From Symsagittifera roscoffensis (taxonomy: Eukaryota; Xenacoelomorpha; Acoela; Convolutidae), in the NCBI RefSeq assembly GCF_963678635.1, contig NC_087071.1:32474141-32538140 (forward strand): a stretch of 64,000 nt of DNA, in the 5' to 3' direction. A model generated the notes under the pieces. The model did no database searches, was not told the origin of the DNA, and worked only from the letters and a program-made list of their open reading frames with translations. Both the position numbers and the translations under genes were made by a program. The stretch's first letter is position 1, and every line of letters starts with the position of its first letter. Positions 46,170 to 55,440 of this stretch are shown piece after piece.

Positions 46170-47441
46170 GCAACTGTTCCGATTTTGTCAATTTGAACAT
46201 TTGATAGTCTTTCTCTCAAGACTATCACTTCCGTTACTTGCTCAAAGGGAAACTGAAAAAAAAAAACATTTCTAATCTCAAGCTTTCTCCACTAAGTTCT
46301 GGATAATGCAACTGTTCAGCTGCATCCTGTAGTGAAGTCAAGTCAAAAACTAGAATATAGTGATTTTGAAAAACTTCCATGGGAAGTGCTGGGAAATCTT
46401 CGATAAACTGCATTGCTTTCATTCTTGTAACATAAGGACGACAAGGAGAAGTTGTATCTAATGAAACAATTGCTCTTCCACCCCGAATATTTCTTAGCTC
46501 TGTCAAATGAAACTGCTGATAGCTGAAAGGGTTCTCATGAAAAGGTCCCGCAACAGCTGAATTTGTATTCATTGCAACAGCTATTCTCCTTATTGGGGCG
46601 TTATTGAATATTTTTTCTTGAATGAATTGGATTCGACGAGATGGAATGATAAGGGTTCTTGCTATAGTTTCCATGTAATTGTATTGAGCAGGCTCTCTTT
46701 CCAGATTCCATTGCAAGTATTGATGATTAGGTTCAGCAACTAGAACTCTTCTTGTAAACAGCGAACAATCAACAATGTTCAGACTGACATTTGGATTATC
46801 AGATAGCATGTAAAAGTTCGGTCTAGCTCGAATAAGTTTAATTCGAACTTTGGTATTTGGTAGCAACAATTTTTCGCAAGTAATCAAATCAATGGCGAGC
46901 CTCCCATAGAGTGAAAAAGTTTTCCCAAGGAAATTGCTCTATCAGTGAATGGATCCATATCAAATGCATCAGGATATTCTTCCAAACTGTATCCATGACG
47001 AGCAAGTATTCCTTTATTACTCACTGCCGATAAGTTGAATTTGTTCGATATTTGTGACTTATGAGGATATACCCATTGGCATTGAAAACCATTGTATTGT
47101 TAAAATAAACTTCACAGTTGGAGAATAGAGAATTTAGTAGATTGTTTACATAACTTAAGTAAGTTTGTGTTCCTCATTTGAATCTTCCTCCGATTTCGCT
47201 TTATGTTCTGCTTTTTCTTTTTTGAAAGTTCAAACAATCTTCCTTTGAATAGTTAAAGCTTTAAGCTAAGATGGGTATCACGCATATCCAAGTAGAGATT
47301 ACGATCCGTTTCAATTTCAAACTCAATACTGCTTAAATCCAGAGAAGTACTTCTTGTGTGTAAGATGACATAATTGTTTCCAAAACGTTGTCTTGCATGT
47401 CCGCCAAAAATAGGGAAATCTGCTGAGTTTTGAACAACCAT
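46127..47441 (-). pseudogene. Major capsid protein (double jelly-roll type), frameshifted
   Basis: The best frame is 46887-46234 (217 codons), with segments typical of the Polinton major capsid family: VRIKLIRARPNFYMLSDNPN, IVDCSLFTRRV, RRIAVAMNTNSAVAGPF, YILVFDLTSLQDA. The N-terminal piece starts at the ATG at 47441 and includes SSIEFEIETDRNLYLDMRDT. Pieces between 47,250 and 46,890 are recognisable in other frames, so there are shifts near 47,253 and 46,915. At the C-terminus the frame shifts at an A11 run (46,256-46,266); the homologous frame then runs to a stop at 46,127. The total span of about 438 codons is close to a complete protein. The ATG lies 18 bp after the minor capsid stop. Confidence 0.85.
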
Positions 47442-47458
47442 TTCGTATGAAGCTTAAA

Positions 47459-48256
47459 TCAAAAATTATTATTCGAAATCTTGCGAAACAACAGAACAAC
47501 TCGAGTAATTTCTACGGACACAAAAGGAATTTTTTGCCTGTACTATCTCATAATTCTATCTTGATACTATGAAAAGAATTTTCAACAGCTTTTTAAACTC
47601 TAAATTTGTAAAAGGATTGACTGTCCTGTAGAAATTATAGGAGATAAATGGAATACAACGCAATAAGAGAGTTTTTGTATCACCGACTATGTTATATTCT
47701 ATAATATCACTATATATCATTAGGAAATGTATTCTTATAATGTCGTAAGAAGACTGAGGATAATGTGGACATTTTCCTTTCATTATAACCTCTGTTTGAT
47801 TTTGTTCTAAATCACAACCAAAAATGTGACTCAAATCAGCACTCTGAATTATAAACACTGATTGATTCTCAGCTAAAAGAACGGCAACCTTTTGTGTAAT
47901 TTTTTCTCTGATTTATAGATTCCGTTATATTCAAAAACTTGAGCACCTAGAAGTTCTCGAATTTTGTTGTTCATGGCTACAAATATATCAACAAAACTTG
48001 CATACACTCCTGGTTCAATGTTCATCGGTACAAACTTTCTTTTCTCCTCAGAACTTTCTCTACCATCTACGTATGTTAACTTTCCCTCTGTAATATTTTG
48101 GTACAAAGAAGGGTATGATATTTCTGAAGTAGCAATCTCCCATTCTCTTTTCAAATGTATTTGTTCGGGTAGAAAATCTGTAAAAGAACCAAGACTATTA
48201 TTCGGATAACATTTAAAAGAAGAGTTGGAAGCCAACTCAATACTAAAAGAATCCAT
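47459..48256 (-). pseudogene. Minor capsid (penton-type) protein, broken
   Basis: The N-terminal frame 48256-47873 begins at an ATG with MDSFSIELASNSSFKCYPNN and includes FLPEQIHLKREWEIATSEIS, typical of the Polinton minor (single jelly-roll) capsid protein. The frame then shifts near 47,870. The middle frame (47858-47556) contains LSHIFGCDLEQNQ and YDIIRIHFLMIYSDIIEYNI. The C-terminal frame ends with FPFVSVEITRVVLLFRK at a stop at 47,459. The span equals about 265 codons, a plausible full length. It sits between integrase and major capsid gene. Confidence 0.82.
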
Positions 48257-48299
48257 GACAACTGATCGATAGAAATTTAGTTTAAAAAATGATTTACCT

Positions 48300-49144
48300 T
48301 TAATCAGAACACTTTTTCAGCTCTTTTTCAAAAAATTTTCCCAGGATTTCTTCTTTGTCGAGATCTTTGATGATGTATGTAGGAGGCTTTTTTGTAGATA
48401 TTGCCGAAATTTCAAAAATTTCATCTGCAAATTGAGGTTTTTATCCTTTTTGGAACAAAATATTATTCTTTGAAATTCTCACTCTGTCTCCAACTTTGAA
48501 TTTTAGTTTCTTATACCTTGTTAGAGGTTTATTGTACAGAATTGAGAGGAAATCTATAGCTTCAGGATCTTGACATCTCTAGATGATTTCCCAATGGATC
48601 TATTGATGCGAAAATTCATTGTAGCCACTAATTGCGGCAACTTGTGAATAAATTTTTCATCATGTTCTTCTATGTAACGGTAAATTATGTGTTTTAATGA
48701 TCGAATAGCTCTCTCTGCAAATTCAGCTTTTGTTTCACTCCTTTTCGAGTAACCTTCAATGTTTTTATTCTTGCGAAATTTTTTTGAAAGTTCCCAAATA
48801 TTCTGTTCCTTTATCAACCCAAAATTTTTTAGGAGTGTTTTTTTTCGAGAAATCAATTTTCTGAAAGCTTGTAAAGTCTCTTTGGCATATTTAGTTTTCA
48901 TTGTTTGGACTCTGACAAATCGCAAAAAAACATCAACAGCAACCAATCAATATTTGATTCCCTTGTTTTGACTCGCTAGTTTGTCCACAAATGCCAAATC
49001 CATACACCAATTTCCATTTATATTTTTTGAAAATGCTTGAAGCCTTCGAAAACGTCTGATTGAAGGACCAAATTTTATATACGATCTTTTGGTTTGTAAG
49101 TATTGTTCTACTTTCTTTTTTGACAATCCGCTTGCTTTGCTCAA
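48300..49144 (-). pseudogene. Polinton-type rve integrase, with stops and frameshifts
   Basis: The frame 49144-48947 gives WCMDLAFVD with the first catalytic Asp. An in-frame TGA (48,947-48,949) precedes VAVDVFLRFVRVQTMK. The frame continues to SETKAEFAERAIRSLKHIIY and NFRINRSIGK. Between a T8 run (48,838-48,845) and a T7 run (48,779-48,785) the protein is out of frame. The second catalytic Asp, in a DKGTE motif, is readable there in another frame (codon at 48,813-48,815). A further shift near 48,570 leads to a C-terminal VGDRVRISKNN and PPTYIIKDLDKEEILGKFFE (chromo/SH3-like integrase tail), with another in-frame TAA near 48,435. Family role: inserts the element as a DDE integrase. Confidence 0.88.
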
Positions 49145-49168
49145 GTTTTACTGTTCGGATTTACCTTT

Positions 49169-49600
49169 TCAGATTTTGAAAGGGATCCAAGTTCCTCTGT
49201 CTTTCGCTCTGGCATTCTTGTTGATAACAAGTTTAGGTGGAATTTGATTTGCTTCCAAAATGGTAAAGTAAACATCGGGAAAGTCGGTATTTTTTTGCTT
49301 TAGTGCACACACAAAGTCTACAATTGATTCTTTTGTGTCTCGATTATCTAATATGATTTTTTCTGACTGAATCAGTCTAAATCTAGGAGATTTTAAAATT
49401 AAACCTTTAAGGTGTTTATTGTTACTCGTTTTCAACTTCGCATATACAGCACTGTAAATAGAATCAAAATCATTTGGTGCAATCTCCTCTTTTTCTTGAT
49501 TTTGTTCCAATTTTTTTTTTGGAAGTGTACTTTGTGATTGATAAAGTGAGTAAGGAATTAGAACAAACTGATCCTTACTATGCCAAACGTTTAATGACAA
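49169..49600 (-). CDS. Element protein between ATPase and integrase, unknown function
   Basis: 143 codons. The N-terminal 45 residues are polar (LPKKKLEQNQEKEEIAPNDF), followed by a compact domain (IYSAVYAKLKTSNNKHLKGL ... DVYFTILEANQIPPKLVIN). The position between ATPase and integrase is typical for a conserved but uncharacterised Polinton gene. The displayed start may be an internal Met. It overlaps the end of the upstream basic-protein region in another frame. Confidence 0.5.
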   Translation of the reverse strand: MSLNVWHSKDQFVLIPYSLYQSQSTLPKKKLEQNQEKEEIAPNDFDSIYSAVYAKLKTSNNKHLKGLILKSPRFRLIQSEKIILDNRDTKESIVDFVCALKQKNTDFPDVYFTILEANQIPPKLVINKNARAKDRGTWIPFKI

Positions 49601-49659
49601 AAAGAGTGATGACAGATATTAATTGTAAGCCTTTTGGCGATCTTAAAATAGTTCTCCTT

Positions 49660-49770
49660 TTATGCAGTGAAGTTCTTCTTCGTGTGAATTCTGATATTCC
49701 TCTTCGATATTTTACTACGTCTACTTTTCGAGGATCCTTTAGCTCGCCTCTTAGCAAGTTTACTAGACAT
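49660..49770 (-). CDS. Small basic protein (36 codons), core-protein-like
   Basis: ATG at 49770: MSSKLAKRRAKGSSKSRRSK..., ending NFTA then TAA at 49,660. About a third of residues are Lys or Arg. It overlaps the C-terminal extension of the ATPase frame. The composition suits a DNA-condensing core peptide, but this is inference from composition and context only. The same frame is open for about 30 codons upstream of the ATG. Confidence 0.4.
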   Translation of the reverse strand: MSSKLAKRRAKGSSKSRRSKISKRNIRIHTKKNFTA

Positions 49771-49869
49771 TCGCTGAGGGACAATGGAGGATGAATTGTT
49801 TTTGAAGTTTTTGGGAAATTGTTTGAAATATTGGGAGGAGAGAGACGTATTGTATGCTCATCGTCCAAA

Positions 49870-50499
49870 AACTTTGTTTCTGTTCCTGCTGGTAGATAAA
49901 ATTTTGATGGAACTGAACCACTCTTTATTCAATATCCTAGCGAGTCAACTGTTTTTGGAGTTAAATCAATGATTAAATCTAGCAAGATGTTACATCTTCA
50001 TACCACTCTTTCAATTGTGATCCTAGACCTAGCTGTTGACTTAATGTATTGATTTGTAAAACATTTCTCGGTGACTTGAATAAAACTATATGTGTATTTT
50101 GTAACTCAACATCTCTTCCCAATTTGCTTTGATGAAACAAGTTATGCTTAATATAAATGGTATTCAGTCCCCTGTGTCTTCCAGCAGTAGCTATTTGTAA
50201 AAACTGCTTAGTATTTGAAATTTCTTCACAAGAGTCATCTAATGTTAACAAGTATTTTGTTCCATTATTGAGAAGGTTTTCAATTAGTTCAAAGTCAACT
50301 CCTTGGATAAACTTAAGATTTTTTCTTTGCATTTGTCCATAAAGAGGTTGATAAGGTTGATAAAAATAAGAAATTTTGTCAAACTTTGGTTGAAATGTAC
50401 CAATTTTTAACCACTCAAAATTAAGATGCAATTTTCCAGATCCACTCGGTCCAACTAGCGAATAAAAACTCGTTCTTTGGTAGAAATTATTATATTCAT
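49870..50499 (-). pseudogene. DNA-packaging ATPase (FtsK/HerA, A32-like), frameshifted
   Basis: The ATG at 50499 overlaps the upstream TGA as ATGA. After 13 codons the frame stops; the main frame carries YSLVGPSGSGKL (Walker A, with Leu where Ser/Thr is usual) and TKYLLTLDDSCEE (Walker B with catalytic acidic pair). IATAGRHRGLNTIYIKHNLF follows and fits the sensor region. The frame 50431-49979 holds most of this. After a shift near 49,985 the tail reads SVPSKFYLPAGTETKFLDDE with one in-frame stop. Family role: pumps the genome into the capsid. Confidence 0.88.
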
Positions 50500-50760
50500 A
50501 GCTTTGGAGAAGGTAAAATATAAACGACTGTACTTGATAAAATTGCTACGCAAAGTGTTGTTTCTTCACATGTAGTGGATAACATTATTCGCACAATTGC
50601 ACATGCTAGTATTAAAACTATGACAAAAAATTTGGTACATAAAAACTAAAAGAGATCTATTACATGTACGCCCGAAAAACTTCCATGACTTTTGTTCTTG
50701 ATTCTCCTCATCAAAAACAAAATTTCCTGAAATTAATTGCATGTCACATTCATCACCCAT
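50496..50760 (-). pseudogene. Small membrane protein of the element
   Basis: Begins MGDECDMQLISGNFVFDEEN with NWKFFGRTC-like SWKFFGRTCNRS, then a hydrophobic stretch whose frame shifts near 50,640. The continuation in the next frame ends VAILSSTVVYILPSPKL at a TGA (50,496-50,498) that overlaps the ATPase ATG. Length of about 88 codons and a single transmembrane helix match a small gene often found just upstream of the ATPase in these elements. Function unknown. Confidence 0.6.
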
Positions 50761-50859
50761 CTCAACTATGAAATGAAAAAAAAATTGATAATGATTAACA
50801 TTTAAATTTCAAAAACATGATAAAACAAAATTATTTAGATTATTTACAATTTTTTAAAA

Positions 50860-51294
50860 AAACGTCGAGTCTATGTTCCATATGCAAATGCTTTTCTTTC
50901 TGCACAGTGAAGAATATTTGCATGACAAAATGGGTAGTTGCTACACCTCCATTCATATTATTCATCTTTGAAAATCAAATTCTGAACGTTTGGACATGCG
51001 TAGTCATCCAAGTTTGTAAACTTGTTTCCATATAGTCTGACAGACTTTTACATTTTTCATAACCTTTTGCAAAAAACTCCGTTTCTGGAGCTCTTAATTT
51101 TTTCAATTTTTTTTCAAGCTCATTATAATTTTCATGGCCACTGTTCCAATCGTACACCATGCAGACTGAGATGTAGCTTTGAATTTTTTGGAGGGAAGAA
51201 AGGAATATCCCACAGTTTTTCCATTTTTATAAACTCCTACTTCTTTCAATATTTTTTTTTCAATACACTCAATATTCAAAACAACTAGACTCAT
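50860..51294 (-). pseudogene. Conserved element protein with possible exonuclease-like start and Cys/His cluster
   Basis: ATG at 51294: MSLVVLNIECIEKKILKEVG. The VVLxIE...EVGVY pattern resembles motif I of DEDD exonucleases, but with Asn where Asp is expected. After a shift near 51,140 the frame 51160-50975 gives VYDWNSGHENYNELEKKLKK and FAKGYEKCKSLSDYMETSLQ. Another shift and an in-frame TAA near 50,963 precede EWRCSNYPFCHANILHCAER, a Cys/His-rich cluster that could bind zinc. The exonuclease suggestion is weak. Confidence 0.45.
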
Positions 51295-51319
51295 GATGGT
51301 TACTGTTTTCGCTGAAAAA

Positions 51320-52113
51320 TTTAGTTAAAATAACTAACAATTGAACAATGCATATACTGATGAAGCAAAAATTTTAACATATAAACAGAAGAACAATCCA
51401 GTTTCGTGACCACGTCCCTTATAACTAGTAGACTTCATAGATCCAGCTGCATCATGTAAAATTGCATGAAGTCTGACAAATTTTGAATTTGCAAAAAGTA
51501 ATCCATAAAAGAATTTCCGTATCCAATTAGACCCCCCAAAGGAAACTTTTGGTCCATTTCTTTCAAATTCATGTTTGGGACAAAAACAATAAAGGTACAA
51601 AGAAACTAAGTTTTTCTTTTTGTATTTGATGAAAAGTCATGCTTGATCAAATCAAAATTTCTAAGAATTTCACTCAATTTCCGAACGTTCACTTTCTACA
51701 GTGCATTCGTCAATAATGATACAAGTTTTTTTGAATGTTTTTACGTAAGACAAAACCGAGGGGATTAAACGAACCAGTTTATCATACTCTTCTTTTTCCA
51801 ACTGAAATTATTGATGGTTTTTCCCAGTGTTTCCTTTTCTACGATACTCTATAAGATCTATTTTTTTAGTATCTGGACAATAACTTAGAAAAACTTCTCG
51901 TCTTCCATTATTCAAAGTCCACTCAAATTGAGAAATTTGTGATTCTGTATCCAACTCTTGCAATTCTAGTTAATTTTGAGATTCCAAAACTGTTAGTGAA
52001 GATTTCTGGGACTTTTCTTCTAAGACGATATGAAAAAGTCCCAATTGATTTTGAAGCTTCAAAACAGGGTTTCTAGAAAAACCAATGCAATGTTCCAACT
52101 CATTCTGCACAGC
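51320..52113 (-). pseudogene. Conserved element protein(s), unknown, with PC4-like middle and LHDAAG motif
   Basis: The first frame (52,113-51,670) has two in-frame TAA codons (51,970 and 51,808). It includes FEWTLNNGRREVFLSYCPDT...EYRRKG...FQLEKEEYDKLVRLIP, whose beta-strand plus helix pattern recalls PC4/SUB1 single-strand-binding domains. A shift near 51,670 leads into a second frame (ATG-less; the last 88 codons are 51600-51334) with SFGGSNWIRKFFYGLLFANS and RLHAILHDAAGSMKSTSYKG. It may be one gene of about 260 codons or two genes. Confidence 0.4.
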
Positions 52114-52189
52114 TCAAAAAAATTTTAAAAAATGATTCAAGTAGATGAATATTTGAATTAAACTACTATAATATTATCACTCAACAACA

Positions 52190-52734
52190 TTATTGAACAT
52201 TACAGTTCTCAACAAACATTAAATCTGCCAAGATTTGGGCGAATTCTTTGAATTCGTTCAAAGTATAGTTGACATAGGCAACTTGCTTCAAGACTTCGTT
52301 CTCCTTTGCAGTGAAGAGTCGAATCTGAATGTAGGGTGGCTTGTTCACACTGTACTTTTTGATTGTGACACACACCCTTCTCTTCTTGTATGTTGCTACG
52401 TCATACACCGCGTGACAGTTCGCAAGTTCCTGCTCCATGGTTGAATCTTTGTCAGAATAGAGTACAGGAACAAGTTCAAGGTTTTCAGCAGTATTCCGTA
52501 TTGCTGATATCCTTTCCCCTTTTTTTCACCAAGAAAGACTTGCTGGGTTTTTTCGATTTGTCCCGATTCAGTTTTCTTTACCAAATGGAAGCAAGGTTCA
52601 AAGTAAATTTTTCCGTTGTAGGGTTTTTGGGACCAAGAAAATCTCCCAAATCTGTTTTGGTTCTTAGCAATTTCAATATAGCTGGTAATGATATCTTTTC
52701 GTGAATACATTTTTGATTTGAGACTCAGAGCCAA
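52190..52734 (-). pseudogene. PC4-like (ssDNA-binding) protein of the element, frameshifted
   Basis: Frame 1 (ATG at 52734) starts MALSLKSKMYSRKDIITSYI and covers about 70 codons to FLGEKKGKG; a shift at the C4/T8 run near 52,520 moves to the frame ending at 52,190. The C-terminal part, KKRRVCVTIKKY, PPYIQIRLFTAKENEV, VNYTLNEFKEFAQILADLMF, has the strand-strand-helix pattern of PC4/SUB1 coactivators. It is the first gene of the block, with a divergent promoter-like region upstream. Annotated by pattern only. Confidence 0.4.
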
Positions 52735-52948
52735 CTGATCAGTAGTAGATTTTCCAAAATAATGATATTTAAAAATTTATAGAAATAAAGAAATGTAGGT
52801 GACTCACTGTACATTCCAAATAAATTATTTTTACGTTATATGGAATAATGAGTAGGTGATGATCCAAATATGGACATTGCGTAGGTGATGGAACTGCTAT
52901 ATAAGCAATTCAATAAAGATAAAAATCATTTTCAACAAGTAATCGATG
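52735..52948. promoter_or_regulatory. Divergent intergenic region with TATA box
   Basis: It lies between the first minus-strand gene of the element and a small plus-strand ORF. TATATAAG is at 52,898-52,905, about 45 bp before the ATG at 52,949, and GTAGGTGATG occurs twice (52,852 and 52,880). A promoter for the plus-strand ORF is inferred. Confidence 0.35.
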
Positions 52949-53110
52949 ATGGCATCTGTTATGTGTCAAGCATATCCAACCTTTTATTCGGACTACAATG
53001 CAAAATCTCTTTTTATCTCTGTCTCAGAAAACTTTTATCAAAATTTTATTGTTACCCAAGACTACTGTGTATCTAACCATTCATCATTCTGTCCAGTAGA
53101 AAATTGCTAA
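52949..53110 (+). CDS. Small plus-strand ORF (53 codons) beside the Polinton block
   Basis: MASVMCQAYPTFYSDYNAKS..., with Cys at 6, 40, 48 and 53, ending in a TAA. A TATA box precedes it at a suitable distance. The family is not recognised; it may be the first gene of a deleted plus-strand module, possibly where early genes once lay. Confidence 0.3.
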   Translation: MASVMCQAYPTFYSDYNAKSLFISVSENFYQNFIVTQDYCVSNHSSFCPVENC

Positions 53111-53239
53111 TTTTACTTAGTATTTATCGGATCATCGCTCGATCAGATTTTGCAAAGATTAATTAAATATCATTTCACTTACCAAATTGTTGACTGTATA
53201 TATACTTTATACAAATACAGATTTTATTCCAATATTATT

Positions 53240-54560
53240 GTTATATATTTTCTATCTCCGGTATTAGACCCGAAAAACGAAATTAACGACCCAACCAAAA
53301 ATATCAAAAATTTGGAGATCCGAAAATTTTTGAACGGAAAAAGCGTCTGCGCAGTGAACTACTTCGTGGTTCAACTCTCTGAAAAAAGAAACAGTGCGGA
53401 GATAAAATATCAAAAGATGAAAAAATAAAAAGTTTTCAATAAAACTTTTCGTGGTTTTTCACCTTTCGATTTAGAGCGTTGCTAGTATAAAGAGCCTATT
53501 TAAAAAAGCAGTTTTGAAGCAACCCTCTAAGTAGCTCTGTGGATAGTGATAGAGACGTTGAAATTTCGGACCCTCCGATTAGATCAATTTAGCTTGCTAA
53601 CCTAGTGAAGACAGAAAATTCAGGGATTCCGAAGGTTACAAAAAAAGTCACGCATCAAGGATCTGGGACCAGAAACAGTTACAGAGAAAGCGTAAAACTA
53701 AACAAAAGTAATCTATAATTAAGAAAAAGCGAAAGGCAATAAAAAATTTAAAATGACAAATTAGATATTGTTTCCGAAAAAGATCTGATTCGTTTTTCTG
53801 TTTTTTTAAAGTTTTATTTTGATGTAAATTACTTCGAATCGAAAGTTTATATGTTTTGGTTGATGGTTAAGTACATTCCCTTGAGTTGTGTTTGAGTATT
53901 TAATCACATTAATGTTAAATTTATTGGTAGAGCGGCAAGCCGCGAGACGTGCTCCAGGCACATCCATGGTCATCAGGAAGAACATCCACATTGACAGTTG
54001 AGTATTGCTAAAACAATTTTAGTAACGTTCGGGTAGTGTTTCGATAAACTTAAATTGGTTGGGAACACGATTGAACCGTCCTCATTGTGCCTTTCATTTG
54101 TCGCAAATTTCCTATTTTATGGTCCTAATTGGGATATTTTAGTGTAAAGGAGAGCATAGTTTTAATTAACGACTAATAGTAAGAAAATCCCTATTATATA
54201 TATATCATCTATCACCTGTATTAGACACGAAAGACCCTATTTTCCCAAAAATTACCACTTTTGACACAACAGTTAATACCAAAAAATTTGGAAATCCGAA
54301 AGATTTCAAACGGAAAAAAATCTGTTCAGGCAACTACCTCGTACGTTAATACCAAAAGAAACAAAATGCGCAGAGAAAGACTAAGTAGAAATTGAGAAAA
54401 AAAAATTTCCATTAAGTTTTGGTTTTTGAAGTTTGTCGATATGTTTTAAATGTTGAGATTTTGAGATGATCAAAATTTTTGCATTAGGAGGTTGCTAACG
54501 TAACAAGCTTAGTTAAAAAACGGTTTTGAAGCAACCTTACGAACAGCTCTGTGGATAGCG
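53240..54560. repeat. Diverged copies of the 41.9-44.8 kb repeat family
   Basis: CTATCTCCGGTATTAGACCC followed by a GGAGATCCGAAA... segment occurs at 53,250 and 54,205, and at 44,398 on the other side of the Polinton. GAGAAAGCGTAAAACTAAACAAAA at 53,683 matches 43,914. A half-hairpin lies at about 53,970-54,050. The family flanks the capsid-coding block on both sides in the same orientation. Confidence 0.7.
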
Positions 54561-55009
54561 ATAAAGATGGTAAAATCGGAAAAGCAGGGAGTTGGAGAGC
54601 CCAAATACGATAATGTTTCATCAAGTTTTTGCTTTTAAACAAAATTCGATCCAGAGTTTTGCATTATTTCACTATTTACCATGGCTACTGGGCTCGTTTC
54701 AAGTGTTTAACTTGCTTTCAATACAAGTGTCTCCGAAAACCTATACAAGTAGTGAAAGAAGCAAACGTGTTTTGTTGATTTCTCAAAAACTACAGAGCCG
54801 ATTGGAATGATTTGGTACCATAAGTCGACGTTGTTGCTGATTTGCCTGAACTAAATCTGATTTTGGATTAGTAGAATTGGAAAAAACTTTTTTTGATATT
54901 GTTGGTTTGGAGTGTTCAAATTAAGGAGCCCTTCGGTAGGAAAAATTTTTCTGTAAACTTATCTTTTCCGGTTCAAATTATCTTGTCTTAAGCAATTTAG
55001 ATCTTAATT

Positions 55010-55440
55010 GGAGGCGCTTCCGAGGCGAGATCACCTAATTGGAGGACTCTTTGAGGAACCTCCGAAGCAACTCACCGGAGTGACTCAACCGTCTAAATAA
55101 CCCTGCTCAGTAAAAAAAAGTTAAGAAGCCCTCCGAAGTGGCTAAAAGGACTCCTCTAAAGTAAAATCAGCCGGAGACCTTTTTGAGGCAAAAGGTTTTT
55201 TGGAAATTTGAGGGAATCTTTAGAATTATCCTTTCGGATTGACTTAAGCCTCCAATTAACCCTCCTATGTGTCCTCCGAAGTAATCCTCCGAAAGACCTT
55301 AAGTGTCCGAAGTAACCCAACGAAGTAATTTAAGCGTCCTAAGTGCCCTCCGAAGTAACTCTTTGTAGTAATTTAGGCGTCTTACGTACCCTTCTGAGCG
55401 GAATCCAAAAGAAACCTCCGAAGTTCCTGAGATACATGAA
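55010..55440. repeat. CTCCGAAGTAA-rich degenerate minisatellite
   Basis: Words such as CCTCCGAAGTAA, GTGTCCTCCGAAGTAATCC, GTCCGAAGTAACCC and GCCCTCCGAAGTAACTC recur irregularly over about 400 bp. No coding frame. Confidence 0.7.

Larger units (their letters stand above)
45912..52734 (-). mobile_element. Polinton/Maverick-type (adintovirus-like) element, decayed and incomplete
   Basis: About 6.8 kb with all recognised genes on the minus strand, tightly spaced. In order: PC4-like protein, two hypotheticals, small membrane protein, packaging ATPase, small basic protein, hypothetical, rve integrase, minor capsid protein, major capsid protein, Cys-rich membrane protein. Integrase with ATPase and two capsid proteins is diagnostic of Polintons and related viruses. 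No protein-primed PolB frame and no terminal inverted repeats were found, so the ends are undefined and part is probably missing. Nearly every gene has frameshifts or stops, many at homopolymers, so decay and uncorrected read errors both have to be considered. Confidence 0.88.
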
